DNA from: Clostridiales bacterium UBA1728
GTDB lineage: Bacteria; Bacillota; Clostridia; Oscillospirales; Oscillospiraceae
NCBI GenBank assembly: GCA_002315975.1
Contig: DCIK01000007.1
Span: 27,198 to 91,197, forward strand
DNA length: 64,000 nucleotides
Direction: 5' to 3'
The position numbers and the translations under genes are program-made. The notes beneath the pieces are model-generated. The model worked only from the letters and a program-made list of their open reading frames with translations, searched no databases and was not told the DNA's origin. This document shows, piece by piece, positions 23,819-31,657 of this stretch (its first letter is position 1; each line of letters opens with the position of its first letter).

Positions 23819-25321
23819 TCAGCGCTGAACCTCGGTGCCCAGATGAGGCATATCCAGCGAGACGGCGTAGTGGCCGCCGTGGAGATTGGAGCAGGTGAAT
23901 ACATCCAGCTTGGGGAAATACTCGGCGAAGATGGGGGAGAGGTAGCGCAGCTTCTGCAGAAACAGACCGTGGTTGAGCACCAGAAGTCCCACCTGCATGG
24001 CGTGGTAGGAGTTGATCTGGAACACGGTGCGGCACAGGCCGCTCTCGCCCAGCGCGTCCATAAAGGCGGCCATGGCACCGCCGGCCTTTTTGAACTCGGG
24101 GCTGGTGGCGGTACCCTCGCCGGGAATGGGCAGGGTGAACACGGCCAGCGGCAGCGACAGCTCGGAGAGGATGTCGTCCTCCTCCCAGGGGGAATCCATG
24201 CCGGTCTCCCCGGCCAGCGCGTCCAGCATGAAATGGTACCAGCGGACATTGCGGTTCTGCACCACGCCGGTCATCTCGGTTTTGCCCTCTTCAATGAAGG
24301 GGCTCCACTCCACGGGGGGAACCTTCAGCTCCTCGGCGCTGATATTGCGGATGCAGGGCTCCACGGCGGAGGCCAGCGTGTCGGCATCCAGCATACCGTC
24401 CAGAGCGCCGTAATGAATCATGTAGCTGAGAGTGGCGTTGCGCAGTCTGTCCTCGCCCACATAGCCGCAGAGCCAGAGATAGGCGGCAGAGGGATCCATG
24501 CCCTCCTCCAGACAGACCGTGAGGTTCAGCACCAGATGGTCAAACTCCTCGGTGGACACCGTGTAGCCCAGCGGCTTGCGGGCGGCGGGGGCGTAGGTGC
24601 CCTGGGGGATAAAGTTCTTAAACTCCCAGCTCTTGCGGCGGGAATAGCCCTCGCTCAGGCAGCGGCAGAGATATTCCATAAAGAGTCCGTCGCCGTTGTT
24701 GAAGAAGGTGGTGCAGTAGAAATAGTAGGTATCGTCCTTCTTGCCCATGAGGAAGGGGGGCACATTGTAGGTCACATAGGTGCTCAGACACTCCTCGAAG
24801 GCAGCGGCGGCCACGTTGATCTCGCCCTTGTCCAGCAGCTCCTCCAGACCCAGCTTGGTCATCTTGTGCAGGAACTCGTCCACCCAGACATTGACCTGGT
24901 TGTAGTCCCGGTGGGGCTCGTTAGCCTGCTGCTCAAAGGCCTCCCGGAAGAAGCAGACCTTGTTGAGCGACATCTCCTCGCTGAGCTCCGGCTGGAAGCA
25001 GGTGGGGGTGTACTTGGGGCAGCCCTTGCAGACCACTTCACTGAGATCACGAAGATACTCGTTATACTCCAGATGGCTCATGACCCACAGATCCACGGGG
25101 AAAACCAGCGAGTTCTCCAGCCGCAGCTTCTGGCGGCGGGAATGCTCGTTGATAAAGTAGGGAGCCTGACACTTATCCTCCATCATCTCCCGGCAGAGAA
25201 CGCCGCTGCCGTCGCCGTACTTGCTGACGAGCTCGGCCACGCTCTCGCAGTCGTCGGGGAGAAGGAAGTAGCGACCCTTATAAATAAAGCCCTTCTGGGG
25301 CTGACCCATATGTCTTTCCAT
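23819..25321 (-). CDS. Hypothetical protein, 500 aa, with CxxC-type cysteine cluster
   Basis: No family is recognised. The ATG at 25321 is preceded by AAGGAG 11 bases upstream; frames extending further back run through promoter sequence. There is no signal peptide or transmembrane helix. Near residue 95 there is a compact cysteine motif, CKGCPKYTPTC, which could bind a metal or Fe-S centre. The remainder is mixed alpha/beta with many aromatic residues. It is translationally linked to the DUF3783 gene and divergent from the AIM24 gene. Confidence 0.7.
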   Translation of the reverse strand: MERHMGQPQKGFIYKGRYFLLPDDCESVAELVSKYGDGSGVLCREMMEDKCQAPYFINEHSRRQKLRLENSLVFPVDLWVMSHLEYNEYLRDLSEVVCKGCPKYTPTCFQPELSEEMSLNKVCFFREAFEQQANEPHRDYNQVNVWVDEFLHKMTKLGLEELLDKGEINVAAAAFEECLSTYVTYNVPPFLMGKKDDTYYFYCTTFFNNGDGLFMEYLCRCLSEGYSRRKSWEFKNFIPQGTYAPAARKPLGYTVSTEEFDHLVLNLTVCLEEGMDPSAAYLWLCGYVGEDRLRNATLSYMIHYGALDGMLDADTLASAVEPCIRNISAEELKVPPVEWSPFIEEGKTEMTGVVQNRNVRWYHFMLDALAGETGMDSPWEEDDILSELSLPLAVFTLPIPGEGTATSPEFKKAGGAMAAFMDALGESGLCRTVFQINSYHAMQVGLLVLNHGLFLQKLRYLSPIFAEYFPKLDVFTCSNLHGGHYAVSLDMPHLGTEVQR

Positions 25322-25415
25322 GGCAAAAATACTCCTTATAACATATTTTTTCTCATTATAAAGCATACGCCGCAGAAATGCAAGGGAGGAGCGGGAAAAA
25401 TGCCGTGCTGCGTCC

Positions 25416-25444
25416 TTGACATCCCGAACATCTGTTCGTATAAT
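25416..25444 (+). promoter_or_regulatory. Consensus sigma-A promoter of the AIM24 gene
   Basis: Perfect TTGACA (25416-25421) and TATAAT (25439-25444) with a 17-base spacer, 42 bases before the ATG. This predicts strong constitutive expression. Confidence 0.92.
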
Positions 25445-25486
25445 GTGCAGTATAAAAAATCTTATCACAAAAAGGAGAAATGATTT

Positions 25487-26170
25487 ATGCGCTATGAAAT
25501 AGTCGGTGAGCCCATGCCCGTGGTGATCTGCCACTTAGAGAACGGTGAGAGCATGATCAGCGAAAGAGGCTCTATGGTCTGGATGAGCGACAATTTGGAG
25601 ATGCAGACCAGCGGCGGCGGTCTGGGCAAGGTCTTTGGCCGTATGCTCTCCGGCGAGGCCATGTTCCAGAATGTGTATACCGCTCGTCAGGGTCAGGGCA
25701 TGATCGCCTTTGCCTCCAGCTTCCCCGGCTCCATCCGCGCCATCGAGCTGCGGCGCGGTCAGAGCATCATCTGCCAGAAGTCCGCTTTCTTAGCTGCCGA
25801 GCAGGGGGTTGAGCTCTCCGTGTTCTTCCAGAAAAAGTTAGGTGCCGGTCTCTTCGGCGGCGAGGGCTTTGTGATGCAGCGTCTCAGCGGCGAGGGTATG
25901 GTCTTTGTGGAGCTGGACGGCTCCGCCGTGGAGTATGATCTGCAGGTGGGTCAGCGTCTGGTGGTGGATACGGGCAATCTGGCCATGATTGACGAGAGCT
26001 GCTCCATCGACATCGTGAGCGTCAAGGGCGTGAAGAATGCCCTCTTCGGCGGCGAAGGCCTCTTCAATACCGTAGTCACCGGCCCCGGCCATGTGACTCT
26101 CCAGACCATGCCCCTGAGCAGCTTTGTCGGTACCATCGCCCCCATGCTGCCCCAGAATAACGGCAACTGA
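25487..26170 (+). CDS. AIM24/TIGR00266 family protein
   Basis: A 227-residue beta-rich protein of the AIM24 family. The family pattern is clear: an N-terminal Gly-rich strand set with SMVWMS, the central FGGEGFVMQRLSGEGMVF repeat with glycine turns, and a final GPGHVTLQTMP strand. Bacterial members are cytoplasmic, form trimeric beta-barrels and have no settled function; links to membrane or stress processes have been proposed. There is no signal peptide. An AAAAAGGAG site and a consensus promoter precede it. Confidence 0.88.
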   Translation: MRYEIVGEPMPVVICHLENGESMISERGSMVWMSDNLEMQTSGGGLGKVFGRMLSGEAMFQNVYTARQGQGMIAFASSFPGSIRAIELRRGQSIICQKSAFLAAEQGVELSVFFQKKLGAGLFGGEGFVMQRLSGEGMVFVELDGSAVEYDLQVGQRLVVDTGNLAMIDESCSIDIVSVKGVKNALFGGEGLFNTVVTGPGHVTLQTMPLSSFVGTIAPMLPQNNGN

Positions 26171-26175
26171 AGTAG

Positions 26176-26309
26176 TCGATTGCAAAATATCGTTTTACAA
26201 TCGAGGGCGTGACCAATAGGCCACGCTTTAGGGTGTTCTTCATCGGGTGAAGCTCGATGAAGAATGATTTGACTCTGTTTGCGTCTGCGGACGCAAACTC
26301 TGTGAGGCA
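26176..26309 (-). repeat. Modular four-hairpin element, copy 1
   Basis: Read on the minus strand it runs through four hairpins. H1 is TTTGCGT-ccgcag-ACGCAAA, H2 is TTCTTCATCG-agcttcacc-CGATGAAGAA, H3 is GCGTGgCCTATTGGtCACGC and H4 is CGATTGTAAAA-cgata-TTTTGCAATCG. Copies 2 (30741-30920) and 3 (49109-49387) share loops and order but carry different, compensating stem bases. It fills the AIM24-HD intergenic gap and lies antisense to both genes. Confidence 0.85.
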
Positions 26310-26369
26310 TCTCACTGCCCACCGAGACATTGACTGACGGCCATTCACCATAAAAGGAGGACGAGAACT

Positions 26370-26915
26370 ATGACGCATATACCCACTTTACAGGAGGCCC
26401 GGGAGCTGGTAGAAAAGTACAACCATGATCCCTTCCACCTCCAGCACGCCGAGACCGTTTCCAAGGTCATGGGCGTTTTTGCAAAAGAGTATGATCCCGA
26501 GAATGTGGAATACTGGCAGGTGGTCGGTATGCTCCACGATGTAGACTATGAGCTGTACCCGGAGGAGCACTGCATCAAGGCCGTGGAGCTGCTGCGACAG
26601 GCCGAGGTGGACGAGGGCGTGATCCACGCCGTGATCTCCCACTGCTGGGGTCGCCGGGTGGACGCGGAGCCCACCCGCTACATGGAAAAGGTGCTCTTCG
26701 CCGTGGACGAGCTCACCGGCCTCATCGGTGCGGCGGCGCTGATGCGTCCCACGGGCTTTGAGGGCATGGAGGCCAAGTCCGTGGCCAAGAAGTTCAAGGA
26801 CAGGAAATTCGCCGCCGGCTGCAGCCGCGATGTGATCGCCCAGGGTGCCGAAATGCTGGGCATGGAGCTGAACACCCTTTTTGCCAAAACCCTCGCTGCC
26901 ATGCAGGAGGGTTAA
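26370..26915 (+). CDS. HD-domain phosphohydrolase
   Basis: A 181-residue HD-superfamily metal-dependent phosphohydrolase. The metal ligands are the first histidine in LQHAETV near residue 26, the MLHDVDYE motif near residue 55, and the late VISHCWG and VDEL ligand regions. Small stand-alone HD proteins often dephosphorylate nucleotides, but the substrate is unknown. A strong AAAGGAGGAC site precedes the ATG. Its stop is three bases before the GTG (26919) that was the original start of the GyrI-like gene, so before the insertion described below the two were translationally coupled. Confidence 0.88.
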   Translation: MTHIPTLQEARELVEKYNHDPFHLQHAETVSKVMGVFAKEYDPENVEYWQVVGMLHDVDYELYPEEHCIKAVELLRQAEVDEGVIHAVISHCWGRRVDAEPTRYMEKVLFAVDELTGLIGAAALMRPTGFEGMEAKSVAKKFKDRKFAAGCSRDVIAQGAEMLGMELNTLFAKTLAAMQEG

Positions 26916-26918
26916 GCC

Positions 26919-26954
26919 GTGGCATTTGACTACAAAAAGGAATACAAAGGTATG
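26919..26954 (+). pseudogene. Displaced native 5' end of the GyrI-like gene
   Basis: GTG at 26919 follows GGAGGG and encodes MAFDYKKEYKGM before a stop. It matches the first residues of the intact gene at 28338 (SAFDFKKEYKE). The original gene began here and was cut off by the integrated element after the AAAAAGGAATACAAAG core. Confidence 0.85.
26933..26949 (+). repeat. attL core
   Basis: CAAAAAGGAATACAAAG, identical to 28355-28371. The bases further left also resemble the attR side but with several differences (GACTA against GATTT), as expected where host and element arms differ. Confidence 0.85.
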
Positions 26955-27050
26955 TAAGTATCATCTAATATCGCAATATATTGTGGTTATTATCAATTAT
27001 CTTTCACAATATGTAGTGCATGATTGAGTATCTTCAAGCGACTTTTAATA

Positions 27051-27075
27051 TATTTAAGCGACAAATAAGCGACAA
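27051..27075 (+). repeat. Integrase arm-type direct repeat, left
   Basis: Contains TTTAAGCGACAAATAAGCGA and is identical over 25 bases to 28258-28282; AAGCGACAA occurs twice within it. An inverted half site (TTTGTCGCTTA) lies at 28223. These are likely recombinase arm-binding sites. Confidence 0.8.
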
Positions 27076-27115
27076 AAATTAGCCCGTTTCCGGGTTTGTT
27101 TCTGCCGCTTATTTT

Positions 27116-27310
27116 TTATTTGTCTGTATCGAACAATGTCATTTCAAGTGCTTGCATTGCCGTGACTTCACTTGCTGCAAACACATGGCTATATACGTTC
27201 AGCGTTGTATTCGTGTTTGCGTGACCTAATCTGTCGGCAATTACTTTCACCGTAACATCGGAGTTAATGAGCAATGAAGCGTGTGTATGGCGTAACGAAT
27301 GCAAAGACAA
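27116..27310 (-). pseudogene. Tyrosine recombinase (integrase) C-terminal fragment
   Basis: About 64 residues remain of a phage-type integrase catalytic domain. The motifs HSLRHTHAS (second catalytic arginine with histidine), RLGHANTNTT and the nucleophile tyrosine in NVYSHVF are all intact. The frame meets a stop immediately upstream and no N-terminal or core-binding region exists, so this is a 3' remnant cut at about 27300, where it joins the head-closure gene. It lies next to the left attachment site, the usual place for the integrase gene that recombined there. Confidence 0.88.
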
Positions 27311-27611
27311 GAAAATTCAAATCCTGTCGCAAGTCGTGACCCGTGACGCGCAGGGTATCGGAACAACGACCTTGCAGCCCGTGGGTTCGCCCGTGTGGGC
27401 ATACTTCCGGCAGCTGTCCGGCAAGGAACGGTTCGCGGCGGCAACGACCGTTTCCGAAGAAGAAGTCCTGTTCACGATAAATTACCGAACAGACATAAAT
27501 ACAACCCACATCATACGCTACAAAGGGAAATTGTACGATATAACGCGGGTTGATGTATTTGAGGGCTACAAGGAAGATATAACTCTGTACTGCAAAACGC
27601 GGGCGCGGTAA
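27267..27611 (+). CDS. Phage head closure (head-tail connector) protein, chimeric N-terminus
   Basis: 114 residues. From about residue 14 (KKIQILSQVVTRDAQG) to the end it fits the SPP1 gp16-like/TIGR01563 head-closure family. WAYFRQLSGKERFAA, the FTINYR strand and the IRYKGKLYDI strand are all typical. The first 12 residues are antisense sequence of the integrase fragment, so the native start was lost and a fortuitous ATG inside integrase DNA now heads the frame. No portal, capsid or tail gene accompanies it. Probably non-functional. Confidence 0.75.
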   Translation: MSNEACVWRNECKDKKIQILSQVVTRDAQGIGTTTLQPVGSPVWAYFRQLSGKERFAAATTVSEEEVLFTINYRTDINTTHIIRYKGKLYDITRVDVFEGYKEDITLYCKTRAR

Positions 27612-28219
27612 TTTGCGAACATAATATTGAGTTAAAGGCAACACGCTTATCACGGAACGGGCATGACCGCCAAACAACCCGTTCAACATTGTTTACAAAG
27701 GTTCCTGATGAGGGCTTGACTTATCGGCAGATAGTGGAAGCATACGGCAAGGTTCAAACCCCACGCGGGCAAACTATTCCACGTTTGCAGTTATACGATA
27801 CTTTCCGCGTTTCGCGTACAAATGCCTATGATTTAATCCTTGAAGTAGATTCAAACAACGATAAATTGAAAATGCTATATCAGCCCGGAGTTGATGTAAA
27901 GAAAAATGTGTCAGCGTGGTTTATGCAAAACTTGCGGGATGCGCTGTTAATAAAACATCATGAAACATTTTGGGTAAAGGCAGAATCCGAAACACACAAC
28001 GGAATAGAATTCTTCAGGTATGACAAAATATTGCACACAAAAAGCCCAAATGTGTCATTGCTTGCGCCGTTGATTGATTCGGACATTATAACGCTTGATC
28101 TTGCGGCACATATTGACCCCGGCGGGAAATGGCGTGACCACGGTATGCTTTTCAAAATGAAACCCGACGATTTACCCCTGTTGCTTGGAACCCCGGTAGT
28201 ATATGACCTGACGATATAA
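27563..28219 (+). pseudogene. MvaI/BcnI-type restriction endonuclease, 5'-truncated
   Basis: The open frame after the stop at 27560 reads VICEHNIELKATRLSRNG, then TLFTKVP at about residue 45 and a late WRDHGMLFKM. This fits my knowledge of the MvaI/BcnI endonuclease family: the catalytic Glu-Leu-Lys core, the TLFT strand and the terminal arginine/histidine DHGxxF segment. The only normal start (TTG, 27689) lies downstream of the catalytic lysine, and 70-90 N-terminal residues are missing, so the gene is broken. No cognate methyltransferase is seen. Assignment is by motif memory only. Confidence 0.6.
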
Positions 28220-28257
28220 TCCATTTGTCGCTTAATATCGTTTAGTATCTTCTTGCG

Positions 28258-28282
28258 TATTTAAGCGACAAATAAGCGACAA
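28258..28282 (+). repeat. Integrase arm-type direct repeat, right
   Basis: Second copy of the 25-base repeat at 27051-27075, 73 bases before the attR core. Confidence 0.8.
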
Positions 28283-28337
28283 TAATAAAGGAATAACCGT
28301 AAAAATCAAGTAATATCAAGCATTTTAGGAGATTATA

Positions 28338-28979
28338 ATGTCAGCGTTCGATTTCAAAAAGGAATACAAAGAATACTACCTCCCCAAGGACAAGCCTGAA
28401 CTGGTGACGGTGCCGGCCATGAACTTTATCGCCGTGGAGGGCAAGGGCAACCCCAATGACGAAGGGGGCGAGTACCAAAACGCCATGAACCTGCTCTACG
28501 GCATCGCCTTCACCGTCAAGATGAGCAAAAAGGGTGATCACCGGATGGAGGGCTACTTCGACTATGTGGTGCCCCCACTGGAGGGCTTCTGGTGGCAGGA
28601 CGGGATCGACGGCATCGACTACGGCGACAAGTCAACCTTCCGCTGGGTGTCGGTGATTCGGCTGCCGGAGTTTGTCACTAAGGCCGAGTTTGACTGGGCA
28701 GTGGAGGAGGCCGCGAGAAAGAAGAAAACGGACTTCTCCGCTGTGCGCTTCCTGACCATTGAGGAGGGACTCTGCGTGCAGATCATGCACCACGGCCCCT
28801 TTGATGACGAGCCTGCCACCGTGGCGCTGATGGATGCCTTCCTCGCCCAGCAGGGCTACGAGAACGACTTCTCCGACACGCGCCGCCACCACGAGATTTA
28901 CCTCTCCGATGCCCGGAAGACCGCGCCCGACAAGCTGAAAACCGTCATCCGCCATCCCGTCCGCCCCATTGCGAAATAA
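28338..28979 (+). CDS. GyrI-like small-molecule-binding protein
   Basis: A 213-residue stand-alone GyrI/AraC-effector-type domain. The N-terminal FDFKKEYKEYYLPKDKPELV and the VPAMNFIAVEGKGNPN strand are hallmarks of this subgroup; the duplicated beta-alpha-beta halves are seen around residues 25-110 and 115-200. Such proteins bind amphipathic or drug-like ligands and some hydrolyse them. The first about 11 codons and the AGGAG site now come from the right end of the integrated element, while the native start lies 1.4 kb upstream at 26919. The protein is therefore intact but no longer coupled to the HD gene. Confidence 0.85.
   Translation: MSAFDFKKEYKEYYLPKDKPELVTVPAMNFIAVEGKGNPNDEGGEYQNAMNLLYGIAFTVKMSKKGDHRMEGYFDYVVPPLEGFWWQDGIDGIDYGDKSTFRWVSVIRLPEFVTKAEFDWAVEEAARKKKTDFSAVRFLTIEEGLCVQIMHHGPFDDEPATVALMDAFLAQQGYENDFSDTRRHHEIYLSDARKTAPDKLKTVIRHPVRPIAK
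28355..28371 (+). repeat. attR core, within the 5' end of the GyrI-like gene
   Basis: CAAAAAGGAATACAAAG, identical to 26933-26949. It encodes part of the conserved FKKEYKE segment, so integration kept the protein sequence. Confidence 0.85.
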
Positions 28980-29029
28980 AGAATGAGGCTTAATAAAAGC
29001 TGCACAATACACAAAGCAGCAGAAGCCTC

Positions 29030-29204
29030 TCAGCTCCCCTGTTGCGAAGCAATGGGGGAGCTGTCGCGTAGCGACTGAGGGGGTGTACCGAATACCCCAG
29101 CCTCGCTCTGCTCGGCAGCTCCCTCCATTCCCTGCGGGAGCAGGGGAGCCGAGAGGCTGTACGCCATAAGAGGACTCTGCATATTTTGCAGAGTCCTCTT
29201 TCCG
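29030..29204. repeat. Hairpin repeat plus terminator stem
   Basis: CAGCTCCCCTGTTGCGAAGC and its continuation to 29085 nearly copy 940-990. A further stem, AAGAGGACTCTGCA (29168-29181) with TGCAGAGTCCTCTT (29187-29200), lies between the convergent GyrI-like and amidohydrolase genes and probably ends both transcripts. No gene is seen in 28980-29235. Confidence 0.75.
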
Positions 29205-29235
29205 TGTATAGACTTGTTTTCCGCTCCCTATGGCT

Positions 29236-30678
29236 TTAATATCTGCCCACGGGCGGTTTTACCTCATCGGGCAGGGGACAGGTATACTTCCCGCCGTTGC
29301 GCCTGAGTACCTCGGCCTTGGCGCGCTGAATGACCTCCGGCCGATCCATGGCCTTCAGGGAGGCCAGCGTCATGACCTCGGCGGCCTTCATCATGCCCTT
29401 CATGCCGATGTCGGAGCCGGAGAAGGCGGTGTTCTGCCAGGAATGACCCACATTGCCCAGACAGGCCGTGGCCGTGTGGAGGGTGACGGTGGGCACCACA
29501 TAGCCCACATCGCCCACATCCGTGGAGCCGCACTCATAGGCCATCTTGCTCTTCTCAAAGCGTTCAATGCTCCGATCCAGAGGCTTCTCCATGATCTCCG
29601 GCAGGGCGTCTTCCCCGTATTGCTCAATGAATTCGTCACGGATGGCGGCGGCGGTGCCCTCGTCATAGCTGGCTAAAATGTCCCGGGCCAGCGCATAATC
29701 GGCCTCTGTCCAGGCGGGGGTGCCCAGCTCCATAAAGCTCTCGTTGGCGATCTCGGCCAGCGCCGTGTTGGGCACATAGTCGGAGAAGGCCATGGTGATC
29801 TCCACCGTGAGCTTCGTATCCGTCATGAGGGCGGCACCTCTGGCCACATTGACCACGCGGGCAAAGAGCTCCTGCATCTGCCTGACCTTGGGAGCGCGAA
29901 CCTCATACTTGATGCAGGCGTGGGCCTGCACCACATTGGGGGCGGTGCCGCCGCAGTCGGAATAGGCGTAGTGGATGCGCGCCTGATCAATGGTGTGCTC
30001 CCGCAGATAGTTGCAGCCCACATTCATCAGCTCGCAGGCATCCAGCGCGCTGCGTCCCAGTTGGGGACTGCCGCCGGCATGGGCGGCAATGCCGTCAAAG
30101 ATGAAGTTGGCGCCCATGATGGCCACGCTGCAGGTGGCGGAAATGCCATTGTTGGTGCTGGGATGCCAGCTGTAGATAAAGTCCACATCGTCAAAAACGC
30201 CCGCTCGCGCCATAAACTGCTTGCTGCCGGCACCCTCCTCGGCGGGGCAGCCGAAGAAGTAGATGGTGCCGTCCTTCTGGTGCTTCACCAGATAGTTCTT
30301 GATGGCCACAGCGGAGGAAAAGCAGCCCGCACCCAGCAGGTTGTGACCGCAGCCGTGGCCGGGAGCGCCGTTGACCACGGGCTTCTTCACGGCGCAGCCC
30401 GCCTCCTGGGAGAGGGAGGAAAGGGCGTCGTACTCCGCCAGCATACCGATCCTCGGCTTGCCGCTTCCCACGGTGTAGCTGGCCACAAAGCAGGTGGGCA
30501 TCTCCGCCACGCCCTCCTGCACCGCAAAGCCCTCGGCCTTCAGCGCGGCGATCAGGGCCGCGGCGGATTTGTATTCCTCAAAGGGCAGCTCCGCATAATT
30601 CCATATTTCCCTGGCCAGCTCCACGCTCTTCGCTTCCGTGGCCGCCACCAGTTCCCGTACTTCGTCAATGAGTTCCAT
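29236..30678 (-). CDS. M20 family amidohydrolase (AbgB-like)
   Basis: A 480-residue zinc amidohydrolase of the M20D/AbgB type, which cleaves aminoacyl or aminobenzoyl amides in the cytoplasm. Motifs in order: IGMLAEYDAL near residue 84, PGHGCGHNLLG near 112 with two histidine ligands, the PAEEGAGSK glutamate motif near 150, and the late HSWQNT segment near 410 with a further ligand. The lid domain with GGSPQLG lies near residue 205. Length matches AbgB (about 480) rather than the shorter hippurate hydrolases. The start at 30678 follows AAAGGAGGT. It shares direction with the downstream amino acid importer but is separated from it by hairpin element copy 2. Confidence 0.9.
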   Translation of the reverse strand: MELIDEVRELVAATEAKSVELAREIWNYAELPFEEYKSAAALIAALKAEGFAVQEGVAEMPTCFVASYTVGSGKPRIGMLAEYDALSSLSQEAGCAVKKPVVNGAPGHGCGHNLLGAGCFSSAVAIKNYLVKHQKDGTIYFFGCPAEEGAGSKQFMARAGVFDDVDFIYSWHPSTNNGISATCSVAIMGANFIFDGIAAHAGGSPQLGRSALDACELMNVGCNYLREHTIDQARIHYAYSDCGGTAPNVVQAHACIKYEVRAPKVRQMQELFARVVNVARGAALMTDTKLTVEITMAFSDYVPNTALAEIANESFMELGTPAWTEADYALARDILASYDEGTAAAIRDEFIEQYGEDALPEIMEKPLDRSIERFEKSKMAYECGSTDVGDVGYVVPTVTLHTATACLGNVGHSWQNTAFSGSDIGMKGMMKAAEVMTLASLKAMDRPEVIQRAKAEVLRRNGGKYTCPLPDEVKPPVGRY

Positions 30679-30740
30679 AGGAATGACCTCCTTTTGCAAA
30701 TTTCTATAATAGAAGATTCAAAAAATTCTGAACTTTTTTT

Positions 30741-30920
30741 GCCTCGCAGAGTTTACGCCCGCAGGCGCAAAAAAATCAAATCATTTTTCAGCGAGCTTTG
30801 CCCGCTGAAAAATACCCTGAGGCGCACACTATCGGTGCGCCCTCGCATCGACCAAGGCGGCATAGCCGCCGCGATAAATGCGAGTATCTTTCTCGATTGT
30901 AAAACGAAGTTTTGCAATTG
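30741..30920 (+). repeat. Modular hairpin element, copy 2
   Basis: H1 is TTTACGC-ccgcag-GCGCAAA, H2 is TTTTTCAGCG-agctttgcc-CGCTGAAAAA, H3 is GGCGCAC-actatcg-GTGCGCC and H4 is CGATTGTAAAAC-gaa-GTTTTGCAATTG. Between H3 and H4 an extra arm CTCGCAT...ATGCGAG encloses GGCGGcatagCCGCC. Loops match copies 1 and 3 while stems differ in a paired way. It fills the gap between two minus-strand genes. Confidence 0.85.
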
Positions 30921-30925
30921 AAATA

Positions 30926-31657
30926 CTATAAAACCATACTCAAAAAGCGCTGGGTTTCCGGCTCTATGGGAGCGTTAAAGATACGCTCAGGGCTGCCCTG
31001 CTCCTTGATCACGCCGTCGCAGATGAACAGAACCCGGTCGGAGATGTTTTTGGCGAAGGCCATCTCGTGGGTGACGATCAGCGTGGTCATGCCTCCCGCC
31101 GCCAGATCGCCGATGACATTCAGCACCTCCTTGACCATCTCCGGGTCAAGGGCGGAGGTAGGCTCGTCAAAGAGCATGACCTCCGGGTGCATGGCCAGCG
31201 CCCGGACGATACTCAGCCGCTGCTTCTGTCCGCCGGAGAGCTTCCGGGGGTACTCTTCGGCCTTGTCCAGCAGACCCACGCGGCTTAAAAGGGAACGGGC
31301 CTCTTCCTCGGCCTCGCTTTTCGGCACCTTCAGCTCCAGCGTGGGCGTGAGGGTGATGTTCTCCAGCACCGTCATGTTGGGGAACACATTAAAGGACTGG
31401 AACACCATGCCCAGCTTGCGCCGATAGAGGGTGATCTCCCTGCCGGAGCGGGGAGCCTTTTCACCCTTGAAGTAGATTTCGCCGGCGGTGGGCGTTTCCA
31501 GCAGGTTCAGGCAGCGCAGGAAGGTGGACTTGCCGCCGCCGCTGGGGCCGATGATGCTGACCACCTCGCCCTTGCGGACGGAGAGATCTATGCCCTTGAG
31601 CACCTCTAAGCTGCCGAAGCTCTTTTTCAGCCCCTCGGTACGCAGAATTTCAGTCAC
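30926..31657 (-). CDS. Polar amino acid ABC transporter, ATP-binding protein
   Basis: A 243-residue ATPase of the GlnQ/HisP type. Walker A GPSGGGKST lies at about residues 37-45, the signature LSGGQKQR near 137, Walker B VMLFDEPTSALD near 157 and the H-loop VTHEM near 194. It energises uptake through the permease encoded just upstream, whose 3' end overlaps this gene by eight bases. The family imports polar amino acids; the binding protein gene further upstream completes the set. The substrate is not deducible from sequence alone. Confidence 0.93.
   Translation of the reverse strand: MTEILRTEGLKKSFGSLEVLKGIDLSVRKGEVVSIIGPSGGGKSTFLRCLNLLETPTAGEIYFKGEKAPRSGREITLYRRKLGMVFQSFNVFPNMTVLENITLTPTLELKVPKSEAEEEARSLLSRVGLLDKAEEYPRKLSGGQKQRLSIVRALAMHPEVMLFDEPTSALDPEMVKEVLNVIGDLAAGGMTTLIVTHEMAFAKNISDRVLFICDGVIKEQGSPERIFNAPIEPETQRFLSMVL

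Larger units (their letters stand above)
26933..28371. mobile_element. Decayed integrative element (prophage/ICE remnant) inserted in the GyrI-like gene
   Basis: About 1.4 kb of AT-richer DNA lies between two copies of the 17-base core CAAAAAGGAATACAAAG (26933-26949 and 28355-28371). Inside are the C-terminal end of a tyrosine recombinase, a phage head-closure gene and a broken restriction endonuclease gene. Perfect 25-base arm repeats lie near both ends. The right end gave the target gene a new ribosome site and start. The content suggests large internal deletions from a once complete element. Confidence 0.85.
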
